Below, one piece after another: positions 9,581-18,717 of a DNA stretch of 36,779 nt (position 1 is its first letter; each line of letters begins with the position of its first letter). This stretch comes from Syntrophus aciditrophicus (GTDB taxonomy: Bacteria > Desulfobacterota > Syntrophia > Syntrophales > UBA5619): the NCBI GenBank assembly GCA_020722315.1, contig DYLD01000011.1:1-36779 (forward strand). Direction: 5' to 3'. Both the position numbers and the translations under genes were made by a program. The notes under the pieces are model-generated. The model was not told where the DNA came from. It worked only from the letters and a program-made list of their open reading frames with translations, and searched no databases.

Positions 9581-10576
9581 CTACTTCTTCAGCTGCTCCC
9601 GGATCTCGGTGTAGGATTTCGAACGTTCCATCTTGATTAAAAGCGCCTCCCACTCGACATCGACGCGTTCCTGTATCAACTTGACCTGATCGGGTGTAAC
9701 GTGCCGGAAACGACCCTGCCCTTTCAGGTAATCCTCGACCGGACGCCGTTTTTCAGGAACCGGCAACGTGAAGCGATACTTACCGTCTTCGACCTCATAA
9801 ATCGGAAAAACTCCCGTTTCGTAAGCAAGACGACCATACTGGATGCTTTTTTCAGACGGAATCCTCCATCCGGTCGGACACGGAACGAGACAATGGATAT
9901 ACGCAGGACCCTTGATCGCACGGGCCTTTTTGACCTTGTTCATGAAGTCGATCGGGTAGCTCGGCGATGCCGTCGCCGCGTAAGGGATATTGTGGGCGAC
10001 CATGATCTCCATGACGTTTTTCTTCCAGACCTGATTGCCGGAAATTTTCTTGCCCGCGGGCGACGTCGTCGTTGCACCCAGAAACGGAGTCCCGCTGGAG
10101 CGCTGGATGCCGGTGTTCATGTACGCCTCGTTGTCGAGGCAGACATACAGTATGTCGTGACCGCGTTCCATCGCCCCCGACAGAGACTGAAACCCTATGT
10201 CCATCGTCCCGCCGTCACCGCCGATCGCAACGGATTTGACGCGTTTATCGGGGATCTTGCCCTTGCGATGCAGGGCCGCCAGACCCGCCTCGACACCGGA
10301 GGCGACCGCCGCGGCATTGGGAAAGGCAACATGGATCCACGGCAGCTTCCAGGCTGTCGTCGGGTAGAGGCTCGAGATAACTTCCATACAGCCCGTCGCG
10401 TTGGTGATAATCGTATCTCTTCCAAGGGCCTTGCACATCAGCCGGATCGCCAGCGCCTCGGCACAGCCCTGGCAGGCGCGATGTCCCCAGCTGAAATACT
10501 CTTCCCGGTCGACCAATTTGGGGGCAAAAAGATCAAAATTCTGGACAATCGTAGGACTCAATGTTGCTGTAGTCAT
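9581..10576 (-). CDS. porB: Pyruvate:ferredoxin oxidoreductase beta subunit
   Basis: GHRACQGCAEALAIR, NATGCMEVISSLYPTTAWKLPWIHVAFPNAAAVASG, GGDGGTMDIGFQSLSGAMERG, CPTGW. Confidence 0.93.
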   Translation of the reverse strand: MTTATLSPTIVQNFDLFAPKLVDREEYFSWGHRACQGCAEALAIRLMCKALGRDTIITNATGCMEVISSLYPTTAWKLPWIHVAFPNAAAVASGVEAGLAALHRKGKIPDKRVKSVAIGGDGGTMDIGFQSLSGAMERGHDILYVCLDNEAYMNTGIQRSSGTPFLGATTTSPAGKKISGNQVWKKNVMEIMVAHNIPYAATASPSYPIDFMNKVKKARAIKGPAYIHCLVPCPTGWRIPSEKSIQYGRLAYETGVFPIYEVEDGKYRFTLPVPEKRRPVEDYLKGQGRFRHVTPDQVKLIQERVDVEWEALLIKMERSKSYTEIREQLKK

Positions 10577-11742
10577 TATCCCCTCACTCCGTAAAATTCA
10601 TAAGGCTCGGCGAGTTTTCCTTCCGCCGCCCTTTTTACCATCGTCACAAAGTCACCAACCTGGACATCTCTGCCGCCGAGTCCGATGATGAAGTTTGCGA
10701 TCTTCGGACGGACATCTTCATCATACAGGGCGGAACGTACCTCTGAGAAGACCGGCCCGCCCGGCCCGCCGAATGAGACCGCCCGGTCGGTGACGGCCAA
10801 AACCCGGATGCCCTTTAGAGCCTTTTTCAAATCTTCAAACGGAAACGGCCTCCAGAGTTTGATTTTAACAAGGCCGGCCTTCACGTCCTGCCGACGCAGC
10901 TCGTCAACGGCCACCTCCGCCGTCTCGCCCATCGATCCCATCGTCAACAGGGCGACGTCGGCGTCGTCGGTTCGGTAAGTCTCGACGGCCTCGTACTTAC
11001 GGCCGAAGAGTCTCTCCCATTCGTCCCAGACCTCTTTGATAACCCTAATCGAATTGACAAGGGCGACATCCTTGGCCTTCTGCGCTTCGGGAAAGATTTC
11101 CGGCATTCCCAGGGTTCCCATCGAGATAGGCCTGTCCGGATGCAGCGTCGCATACGGATTGTACGGGGGGAGAAATCGATCAACCTCTTCCTGATCAGGG
11201 ATGTTGATCGGCTCTACGACATGGGTCAGTTGAAAACCGTCCATCGTGACAATGACCGGAAGCATCACGTCCCGGTTCTCGGCTATCTTGTATGCCTGTA
11301 TGACCATGTCCACCGCGTCCTGTCCGTTTTCCGCAAATATTGTAATCCACCCGGTATCCCTCATCGGCATGATGTCGCTGTGATCGTTCCAGATGTTGAT
11401 CGGGGAGGAGACGGCGCGGTTCGCTACGATCATCACGATCGGCAGTCGCATTCCGGAGGCGATCGGCATGACCTCCCCCATATAGAGGAGTCCCTGGGAG
11501 CTTGTTGCCGTGATGACGCGCGCCCCGGTTGCCGAAGCCCCGATGACGGCGCTCAAAGCGGAATGCTCGCCTTCCACGGTAATAAACGAGGCATCAACCC
11601 GTCCATCATTGACAATATCCGAAAGATGCTCGGCCACGTGGGACTGCGGCGTGATGGGATATACCGCTGCGACCTCGAACCGGCACAATGCGGCTGCCTC
11701 GGCTGCAGCAAGAGCCACTTCCATTCCTACTAACTTTCCCAT
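10576..11742 (-). CDS. porA: Pyruvate:ferredoxin oxidoreductase alpha subunit
   Basis: VYPITPQSHVAEHLSD, GEHSALSAVIGASATGARVITATSSQGLLYM, INIWNDHSDIMPMRDTGW. Confidence 0.93.
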   Translation of the reverse strand: MGKLVGMEVALAAAEAAALCRFEVAAVYPITPQSHVAEHLSDIVNDGRVDASFITVEGEHSALSAVIGASATGARVITATSSQGLLYMGEVMPIASGMRLPIVMIVANRAVSSPINIWNDHSDIMPMRDTGWITIFAENGQDAVDMVIQAYKIAENRDVMLPVIVTMDGFQLTHVVEPINIPDQEEVDRFLPPYNPYATLHPDRPISMGTLGMPEIFPEAQKAKDVALVNSIRVIKEVWDEWERLFGRKYEAVETYRTDDADVALLTMGSMGETAEVAVDELRRQDVKAGLVKIKLWRPFPFEDLKKALKGIRVLAVTDRAVSFGGPGGPVFSEVRSALYDEDVRPKIANFIIGLGGRDVQVGDFVTMVKRAAEGKLAEPYEFYGVRG

Positions 11743-11745
11743 TGG

Positions 11746-12039
11746 CTATCCCTCCTCGTTTACCATCTTGATCGCGCCGGTCCAGCATTCGTTGGCGCAG
11801 ATGCCGCACCCTTTACAGTAGTCCATGTTCGCCTGAAAAAATCCCTCGGCATTTTCGGCGATGCAACCTTCGGGACAGTAGATATAACAAAGGCCGCACT
11901 TGATGCATTTCGTATTATCCCAGACCGGCCTCTTCGCCCTCCAGCTCCCGGTATGGTATTCGGAAGAGCTTCCCGGGCGAAAAACCATACAGCCGGGATT
12001 GACTTCTTGCCATGTTTCTGGCCACTTTTTATCTGTCAT
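11746..12039 (-). CDS. porD: Pyruvate:ferredoxin oxidoreductase delta (2x[4Fe-4S]) subunit
   Basis: CIKCGLCYIYCPEGCI and CKGCGICANECWTGAI. Confidence 0.92.
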   Translation of the reverse strand: MTDKKWPETWQEVNPGCMVFRPGSSSEYHTGSWRAKRPVWDNTKCIKCGLCYIYCPEGCIAENAEGFFQANMDYCKGCGICANECWTGAIKMVNEEG

Positions 12040-12059
12040 TACGATACCTCAAAGATATT

Positions 12060-12614
12060 TTATCCTTCGTTGATAATCCGGACCTCTTCGTAGGCCCTCT
12101 TCGCCGCTGTCTGATTCTTTATCGCGAGCCGTCCGAATCTGGCCTGAATAGGTTTCTCGAGAGAAGACAATTTCACGACATTCGTCACCCTGATCACCGC
12201 ACCCAGCATGGTCGTGTTTGTAATCGGAACACCGAGCTCTTTCCACGCGATGCCGGTCGCATCACAAACGGCGATTTTCCCCTCGAACTTGATGTTGGCC
12301 CGGAGTTCAGCCAGATTTCTCGTGGTATTGACAATCAACGTCCCGTTCCTCTTGAGTCCCTCGGCGACATCAACCATCGCAATCAGGCTCTCGTCAAGCA
12401 CGACGACTACGTCAGGGGTGTAAATACCCGAGCGGATTTTGATTTTTTTATCGTCCACTCTGTTGAAAGCCGCGACCGGCGCCCCACGACGTTCCGGTCC
12501 AAAACTGGGGAACCCCTGAGCGAATTTCCCTTCGCCAATGGCTGACAGGGCCAACAATTCCACCGACGTAACAGCACCCTGGCCGCCTCTTCCGTGCCAT
12601 CTGATTTCTAACAT
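12060..12614 (-). CDS. porC: Pyruvate:ferredoxin oxidoreductase gamma subunit
   Basis: EIRWHGRGGQGAVTSVELLA, QGFPSFGPERRGAPVAAFNR, TTMLGAVIRV. Confidence 0.92.
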   Translation of the reverse strand: MLEIRWHGRGGQGAVTSVELLALSAIGEGKFAQGFPSFGPERRGAPVAAFNRVDDKKIKIRSGIYTPDVVVVLDESLIAMVDVAEGLKRNGTLIVNTTRNLAELRANIKFEGKIAVCDATGIAWKELGVPITNTTMLGAVIRVTNVVKLSSLEKPIQARFGRLAIKNQTAAKRAYEEVRIINEG

Positions 12615-12660
12615 TCGTCAAATCTCCCGTAATGATTGGCTGTTCTTAGAACAGTGTTGA

Positions 12661-12689
12661 CTTCTACAATATTAAAAAAGGATTGTCAA
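12661..12689 (-). promoter_or_regulatory. Proximal sigma70-like promoter candidate for porC operon
   Basis: Minus strand TTGACA (12684-12689), 17-bp spacer, TAGAAG (12661-12666). Confidence 0.45.
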
Positions 12690-12845
12690 TTTAAAATGGA
12701 TTGTCCAGGCCGGGACCGGAAAAACACTTCATAATACGTTTTCTCTGCCATCAACCGCTCTTCGCTTAAAAATCCTGATCAAAAGGCTTCTTGCAGCAAG
12801 TAACAACTCCCCAGCACCGAAAGCGAAGTCAAAAAGTTGTCAGTT

Positions 12846-12874
12846 GTCATACAACCCCTAAAACCGACTGTCAA
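12846..12874 (-). promoter_or_regulatory. Distal sigma70-like promoter candidate for porC operon
   Basis: Minus strand TTGACA (12869-12874), 17-bp spacer, TATGAC (12846-12851). Confidence 0.45.
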
Positions 12875-13015
12875 GCGTTTTTTTGTTTGTTTTAGGACTA
12901 TAGAGATAAAAAGCGCAAAAAAAGAGAACCATTGGACTGCTGGTGCTTTGCAGGATCCCTGGAAATGGCTTCATGAAGCGCGGATGAAACCGTTTTTTTA
13001 AGAGTTCCGTAAGGC

Positions 13016-13210
13016 AAAGAACAAAAGGCTGCCTGAAGCGCAATTTATTGATTTTTCTTAGCTACCCCGCCGTCAAAGAGCAAGGCTCTAAAGGTGCTAA
13101 AAACGCAAAACTTTACACGAGCGTTCTAGCCCCCTAGAGCCCTTTTTTAAAGATGCCGCGGGGTCGAAAAAGATTTATGAGCGCGAAAGGCGGCGTTTTG
13201 CAAAGGTCTC
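13016..13210 (+). repeat. Dispersed intergenic MITE-like repeat, copy A
   Basis: GGCTGCCTGAAGCGCAATTTATTGATTTTTC...CTACCCCGCCGTC...GCGGGGTCGAAAAAGATTTATGAGCGCGAAAGGCGGCGTTTTGCAAAGGTCTC; shared ends and core with copies B and C. Confidence 0.8.
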
Positions 13211-13256
13211 AAAACTTTGATACTATCAGGAAAAACTCGACAATCTCAACCCTAGG

Positions 13257-13478
13257 CTATTCAACCCGGGGCGCCTCTTTCTCAAGCAATTCAGCCAGGG
13301 CCTTGTAGCCCTTGTTCCCGAATTCAGTCCCCTGCCATCGGATAAGCTGCGCATAGGAAAGCCCCTTGGTTTTCAGCCAATCCTTATGTTTTCTGTCGGT
13401 CTGGCCCAAGAAGTGCCGGGCTAAGTCCATCGTATCAGATGTAATTTTACGACAGCACGGACAACGATAATTCGCCAT
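13257..13478 (-). CDS. Small CxxC-containing protein at the end of the Mo-hydroxylase operon
   Basis: MANYRCPCCRKITSDTMDLARHFLGQTDRKHKDWL; begins 20 bp after the large-subunit stop. Confidence 0.6.
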   Translation of the reverse strand: MANYRCPCCRKITSDTMDLARHFLGQTDRKHKDWLKTKGLSYAQLIRWQGTEFGNKGYKALAELLEKEAPRVE

Positions 13479-13497
13479 TTTCAGCCCCCTTTTCGTT

Positions 13498-15786
13498 TTA
13501 TTTCCCGGCTCGATCCTTTTTCTCTTTTTCACGAATGGCTTTTAAAACCTTTTCAGGCCTTAAAACATTCGTATCAAATTCCGCTCCCACCGCGTGATAG
13601 ACGGCGTTCGCCAAGGCGGCAGCCCCGGGTGAGGCCGTGGCTTCCGCAGCCTCCTTTGCGCCAAATGGACCCTCAGGATCATACGTGGGAACATCGATCA
13701 GCTCGATCGGCGGCATATCGCGAAACCTGATGAGCTTGTAGTCCACAAAGGACGGATTGATTATCAAGCCGTTATCCATCAGTATCTCCTCGCATAGGCC
13801 GAATCCAAGCCCCATCTGCGTGGATCCCTCAACCTGACCACGAGCGCCTAAAGGATTGATCGTCTGGCCGCAATCATGAACGACGATCACATCCCTGAGT
13901 TCGATATGACCCGTTTCCCTGTCGACCTTTGCCCTGACCGCCTGGATTCCCATGCCGTAGGCGGGCGAGATCATCCCTTTATTATGGGGCGTATAATGGC
14001 CTATACCGATGAGCGGCTCGCCGTCATTTTCCTTGATCGCATCTCTGACAATGTCATAATAGGAAAAGCCTCTCTCCGGACGCAATTCGAGATAGATCCG
14101 CTTATTTTTCACGACCAGGTCATAGACGATATTCTCACCCAGCTTCATTCTTGCCACAGAGATGAGCTTCTTCTTTACCTCCTCCGCGGCCGCTTTGATC
14201 GCGTTGCCGTTCATCAGCGTTTCCCTGCTTCCCCACGCGCCGAGATCCGTCAGGGTTATAGCCGTATCACCGAGATGCAGCCTGATATCCTCAACGTCTA
14301 TACCCAGAACCTCCGCGCAGATCATCGCCGCCACGGTATTTGAGCCCTGGCCGATATCCGATGCCTGGGTAAAAAGGTCCACAGTGCCGTCGATATTGAC
14401 CTTTACCATGGCCCCGGAAAAGGCGTAGGGGGTATCAATCCAGTTGAAAATCCCGCCGGACATATACGCAAACGTCGCAAATCCTATCCCTTCATCCTTT
14501 TCAAGCTTCGGCCATTTCTCCTTGACCCTTTCCTTCATCTTATCGATGCACTCCAGGATGCCGCAGCTTTCGACCTTATACTGCCCCGGAGCCTCATAAC
14601 CGGGCGTCATTGCATTCCGGCGGCGGATTTCGAGAGGATCAATCCCCAGATCATGAGCAGCCCTGTCCAACTGGGTTTCCGCGGCGTATACGGTCGAAAC
14701 GGCTCCGAAGCCGCGCATCGACGAGGACCACATCGTATTTGTATAGGTCCGAAACCCATCGTATCTGTAATTGGGCGTTTTATAAGGGAACGTGATAAAC
14801 GTGCCCGCAAGATACAAAGTTGTTGCACCCAAGCCCGTATAGGCGCCGCCGTCTGTAATGATCTTGACTTCTTTGGCAAGTATCGTCCCGTCCTTTTTAA
14901 GCCCGATTTTTATAGCCAGATTCATTGCGGTACGATGCTCGGTTGCAATAAATTCCTCTTCCCGATTATAGACGATTTTCACCGGCCTTCCCGTCTTTTT
15001 GGAAAGAAGCGCGGCATTGACCGACTCGGGCATCGTCGAATTTTTGCCCCCGAAACCTCCGCCGACATGCGGCTTTATAACCCTGATGTCACCCTCTCTC
15101 ATCTTCAGCGCGTCCGCCAGGCCCAGCTGGAGAAAATACGGGGACTGGGTGGAAGCCCATACCGTCAGCCTTCCGGTGCCTTTGTCGTAGCTGGCCAGCG
15201 CATTATGCACCTCCATCGGGGCGTGATGCTGACTGGAGAGTGTAAATCTATCCTCCCGGATATAATCGGCGGCTTTAAAGGCCTCATCCACGTTGCCCCA
15301 TTCGATATGGCGCGTTGCGTTGATATTGTTTTCAAAATCCTCGTGGACCAGAGGCGCATCGTCCTTTATCGCCTCCAGCGGGTCGAATACGGCCGGCAGA
15401 GGCTCGTACTCTACCTGGATCAGGTCCAGGGCCCTCTCGGCAATATCAATACTTGTCGCGGCTACAGCCGCAACCGGCTCGCCTATGTAACGCACCTTCT
15501 CGGTGGCGAGGGCTGTTTGATCGCAGAGCTCCGGGTAGCGCCGCCAGAGCCCCCACTTCCCTCCGGGCGTGTCCTTGCCGGTGATAATCGCCTTGACTCC
15601 CGGCAGCTTTTGGGCCTCGGTAGTATCGATGCTGATAATTTTTGCATGGGGATGCGGACTTCTCAGGAGTTTTCCATAAAGCATGTTCGGCAACGTCATA
15701 TCGAAGGCGTATACCGCCTCCCCGGTAACCTTTGCCACCCCATCAACATTCTTTATTGGTTTGCCTATTACCGAATATTCGCTCAT
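13498..15786 (-). CDS. Xanthine dehydrogenase-family molybdenum hydroxylase large (Moco) subunit
   Basis: GGGFGGK, SMRGFGAVSTVYAAE, GQGSNTV, GPFGAKEAAEATASPGAAALANAVYHAVG. Confidence 0.95.
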   Translation of the reverse strand: MSEYSVIGKPIKNVDGVAKVTGEAVYAFDMTLPNMLYGKLLRSPHPHAKIISIDTTEAQKLPGVKAIITGKDTPGGKWGLWRRYPELCDQTALATEKVRYIGEPVAAVAATSIDIAERALDLIQVEYEPLPAVFDPLEAIKDDAPLVHEDFENNINATRHIEWGNVDEAFKAADYIREDRFTLSSQHHAPMEVHNALASYDKGTGRLTVWASTQSPYFLQLGLADALKMREGDIRVIKPHVGGGFGGKNSTMPESVNAALLSKKTGRPVKIVYNREEEFIATEHRTAMNLAIKIGLKKDGTILAKEVKIITDGGAYTGLGATTLYLAGTFITFPYKTPNYRYDGFRTYTNTMWSSSMRGFGAVSTVYAAETQLDRAAHDLGIDPLEIRRRNAMTPGYEAPGQYKVESCGILECIDKMKERVKEKWPKLEKDEGIGFATFAYMSGGIFNWIDTPYAFSGAMVKVNIDGTVDLFTQASDIGQGSNTVAAMICAEVLGIDVEDIRLHLGDTAITLTDLGAWGSRETLMNGNAIKAAAEEVKKKLISVARMKLGENIVYDLVVKNKRIYLELRPERGFSYYDIVRDAIKENDGEPLIGIGHYTPHNKGMISPAYGMGIQAVRAKVDRETGHIELRDVIVVHDCGQTINPLGARGQVEGSTQMGLGFGLCEEILMDNGLIINPSFVDYKLIRFRDMPPIELIDVPTYDPEGPFGAKEAAEATASPGAAALANAVYHAVGAEFDTNVLRPEKVLKAIREKEKKDRAGK

Positions 15787-16277
15787 TTTCCCCCCTCCTG
15801 TTGCTTTTGTGCCTGCAGCCTTTTTGCCGCATCCTGTATCGCCTCGCTGATCATGTTGTACCCGGTGCAGCGGCAGAGGTGCCCATCCATTGCTATCTTG
15901 ATCTCGTCAATGGTTGGATCAGGGTTTTCGTCCAGAAGGGCCTTGGCCGCCATAAGCTGCCCTGACGTGCAAAATCCGCACTGGAAGGCCCAGTTGTCGA
16001 TAAAGGCCTGCTGAAGGGGATGCAGTTCCGGCCCGTTTGCCAGCCCTTCAACAGTCATTACCTCTTTGCCGTTTACCTGCAGCGCCAATATCGAGCAGGA
16101 CTTGACCGCCCTTCCGTCAACCATGACGGTACAGGCGCAACAGGCGCCGCTATCACAAGCCCACTTGGTTCCCTTGAGTCCCAGCTCGTCTCTCAAGACC
16201 TGAACCAAAAGAGTTTTGGGTTCGACCCAGAGGTCATAATCCTCTCCATTTACCTTGAATTTTAACTCTTTTTTCAT
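15783..16277 (-). CDS. Molybdenum hydroxylase 2x[2Fe-2S] subunit
   Basis: CDSGACCACTVMVDGRAVKSC, CGFCTSGQLMAAKALL, GHLCRCTGY. Confidence 0.96.
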   Translation of the reverse strand: MKKELKFKVNGEDYDLWVEPKTLLVQVLRDELGLKGTKWACDSGACCACTVMVDGRAVKSCSILALQVNGKEVMTVEGLANGPELHPLQQAFIDNWAFQCGFCTSGQLMAAKALLDENPDPTIDEIKIAMDGHLCRCTGYNMISEAIQDAAKRLQAQKQQEGGK

Positions 16278-16296
16278 AGGGTACCCCCTTTATCTA

Positions 16297-17184
16297 TTAA
16301 GCCTTTTTTGCTCTTTCGAAGGCCTCTTTCGCCACCCGCTTTACCAAAACCTTCACCAACTCCCGCTTGTATTCCTCCGATACCTCCGCATCGGTCGTCG
16401 GACTGGCCTCTTCCGAAGCCGCCTGGCCCGCCCTGGCAAGTAAATCATCGCTGATCTTTTCCCCTCTCAGGATTTCCTCGGCCTTCTTGGCTCTCATCGG
16501 TGCAGGCGCCACGGCACCAAGTGCGATCCGGACATCGCTGCATGTCTTCTTCTTTGCCTCGAGGGTGATGGATACCGCGACCGAAGCGGTGGCATAATCT
16601 CCCTGTAACTGGCTGAATTTGGTGTATTTAACCCCGGTATGAGGCGGCAAAGCCGGGACCTGAATCTCGGTGAGCAACTCATCGTGGCCGAGGACCGTTT
16701 CAAAATACCCCAACGTAAAATCCTCCGCCTCAACAGTTCTTTCCCCGTTCAAGCCGGCGATCCTTAACCTGCCGTTTAGCGCAATAAATACCGGGGCAGG
16801 GTCTCCCGACGGATCGCCATGAGAAATATTGCCTCCTATCGTGCCCCAGTTTCTTGTTTCAACGGAGGATACATTTTGCTCCATTTCCGCCAGGACAGGA
16901 TAATACTTTTCTATGACAGGTGATTTTTCGATGGCCCGATGCGTTGTCAGAGCCCCGATTTTCAGCCCCTGCTGCTCGTCGAATGTGATATAATCCAGAG
17001 CTGATATACCTTTAATATCAATGAGGTATTTGGGTGTAACCAGTCTTTGCTTCATCAGGATGAGCAGGGATTGTCCTCCGGCAACGATTTTGCATTCTTC
17101 CTCGCCGTACCGGGAGAGCAAATCGAGCGCCTCCTCCACCGTTTTGGGGGCAAAGTGCTCAAAATCATTAAGAATGGTCTTCAT
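16297..17184 (-). CDS. Molybdenum hydroxylase FAD-binding subunit
   Basis: KIVAGGQSLLILMKQRL, ETRNWGTIGGNISHGDPSGDPAPVFIAL. Confidence 0.95.
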   Translation of the reverse strand: MKTILNDFEHFAPKTVEEALDLLSRYGEEECKIVAGGQSLLILMKQRLVTPKYLIDIKGISALDYITFDEQQGLKIGALTTHRAIEKSPVIEKYYPVLAEMEQNVSSVETRNWGTIGGNISHGDPSGDPAPVFIALNGRLRIAGLNGERTVEAEDFTLGYFETVLGHDELLTEIQVPALPPHTGVKYTKFSQLQGDYATASVAVSITLEAKKKTCSDVRIALGAVAPAPMRAKKAEEILRGEKISDDLLARAGQAASEEASPTTDAEVSEEYKRELVKVLVKRVAKEAFERAKKA

Positions 17185-17351
17185 GGCAGTGTAAACCTCC
17201 TTGAGCTTTTTTGTTTAACTAAGGCCTCTGATTTCTTCCTCCGAGTTTCCCGGAAGGCATTTGAACCGGTCGATTGGTAAGAACCCATTTCTATTCGAAA
17301 AAGACAAAAACTGACCGCGCATCAGGCCGGCCTTGTGTATTTGGCCCCTTA

Positions 17352-17807
17352 TTACGCGTTCAGGCTCTGGAGCGTCTTTTGCAGATTGCTGCCGAACGTT
17401 CGGCTTACTGATTCCGCCTTTGCGTGCATGATACGTTCGCCAAACGTCGCCAGTTTCCCCACGATGTTTACATCGGTAGTATAATCGACCTTAACGTTTC
17501 CGCCGGGTTCTTCGTTGAGAGTGACCCCCAGAACCATTGAGAATGTACCCAGCTTGCCCAGTGCCTCGCCGTTACCCACCGCTTTGACATATTTGGGAGG
17601 ATCCATTTCGGTTATCTTTACGGTAAATTTTAATTTCACGGAAATCGGGCCGACCGACTGTTTTACAAGACAATCATACGTCTTATCATCGGTTGCCTCG
17701 ATCTTTTCCGCTCCGGGGACACAGGAAGCCAATGTGCCCGGCTGAAGCAGCGTGTCCCATATCTTCTGCGGGGAACCTTTAAGATTGAACGTGCCGTCAA
17801 TTTTCAT
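17352..17807 (-). CDS. CoxG-like SRPBCC-family protein
   Basis: MKIDGTFNLKGSPQKIWDTLLQPGTLASCVPGAEKIE; first gene of the molybdenum hydroxylase cluster. Confidence 0.88.
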   Translation of the reverse strand: MKIDGTFNLKGSPQKIWDTLLQPGTLASCVPGAEKIEATDDKTYDCLVKQSVGPISVKLKFTVKITEMDPPKYVKAVGNGEALGKLGTFSMVLGVTLNEEPGGNVKVDYTTDVNIVGKLATFGERIMHAKAESVSRTFGSNLQKTLQSLNA

Positions 17808-17873
17808 GTTTATGCCTCTTTTCCTCCATACACAGCAGCGTTTCCGCTATGGACTTGGTGTTTCCTACCGAAA

Positions 17874-17921
17874 CGAAACAGACGTTTCGCGCCTATAGCC
17901 AGAAACGGATTTATCTGTCAA
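17874..17921 (-). promoter_or_regulatory. Promoter with downstream dyad operator for coxG-Mo hydroxylase operon
   Basis: Minus strand TTGACA (17916-17921), 18-bp spacer, TATAGG (17892-17897), then CGAAAC-N4-GTTTCG dyad (17874-17889). Confidence 0.6.
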
Positions 17922-17973
17922 GAAATATTTTGCGCGGAAACGCAACGGGGGGGGTCAAGAACTGCCGGGGTTT

Positions 17974-18681
17974 TTACGCCTTGGAATCGGTGAATTTGTA
18001 GCCTATTCCTCTGACCGTCAGGATATAGCGGGGGTTTTCCTTGTCGGGTTCTATCGCGCCTCGCAGACGGCTGATATGGACATCGACGGTCCTTGGTTCG
18101 ACGAAGGTCTCATCTCCCCAGATGCTGTCAAGCAACTGCTCGCGGCTGTAAACCCGCCCCGGGTGACCGATAAAAAACTGGAGGAGCTTGAATTCCCGGG
18201 AACTGAGTTCGACAGGCTGTCCGTTGACGGTAACCCTGTAAGAGCCGAAATCAACGTGAAGCCCGGCGAACGTGAATGAACCCGGCTGATCCTCATTCAT
18301 CTTTCGTTCGGTTCGTCGCAGCACCGATTTGATCCTTGCGATCAGCTCACGAACATGAAACGGTTTCGTTACGTAATCATCTGCACCCATTTCCAAACCG
18401 AGAATTTTGTCGAGCTGATCCGATTTTGCTGTAAGCATAATAACAGGAATATCCGCCGTGTCTTTGTTGCTGCGGATCATTCGGCAGACCTCCATGCCGG
18501 GGATCCGGGGCATCATCAAATCAAGAATGACCAGATCGGGCTTCTGCGATTTGAGTATTTCGATCGTTCTTTGTCCGTCATAGGCCTTTATTGCCAAAAA
18601 GCCTTCCTGTTCGAGATTGTAGGCGATCAATTCGACGATATCCTTCTCGTCGTCTGCAATAAGTATCTTCTTTTGTGCCAT
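17974..18681 (-). CDS. phoB: Phosphate regulon response regulator, OmpR/PhoB family
   Basis: KILIADDEKDIVELIAYNLEQEGF, LVILDLMMPRIPGMEVCRMIR, VTKPFHVRELIARIKSVLRR; wHTH GQPVELSSREFKLLQFF. Confidence 0.92.
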   Translation of the reverse strand: MAQKKILIADDEKDIVELIAYNLEQEGFLAIKAYDGQRTIEILKSQKPDLVILDLMMPRIPGMEVCRMIRSNKDTADIPVIMLTAKSDQLDKILGLEMGADDYVTKPFHVRELIARIKSVLRRTERKMNEDQPGSFTFAGLHVDFGSYRVTVNGQPVELSSREFKLLQFFIGHPGRVYSREQLLDSIWGDETFVEPRTVDVHISRLRGAIEPDKENPRYILTVRGIGYKFTDSKA

Positions 18682-18717
18682 GACTGTTATACCTAAAGGA
18701 ACTTCGCGGCGTTCCCG

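Noticed and set aside
8379-10594. Plus-strand ORFs of 223 and 297 aa
   Set aside because: Antisense to nuoF-like and porB genes; no domain signatures
14653-16014. 453-aa plus-strand ORF
   Set aside because: Fully antisense to the clearly coding molybdenum hydroxylase genes; composition is that of a shadow ORF with no recognisable domain
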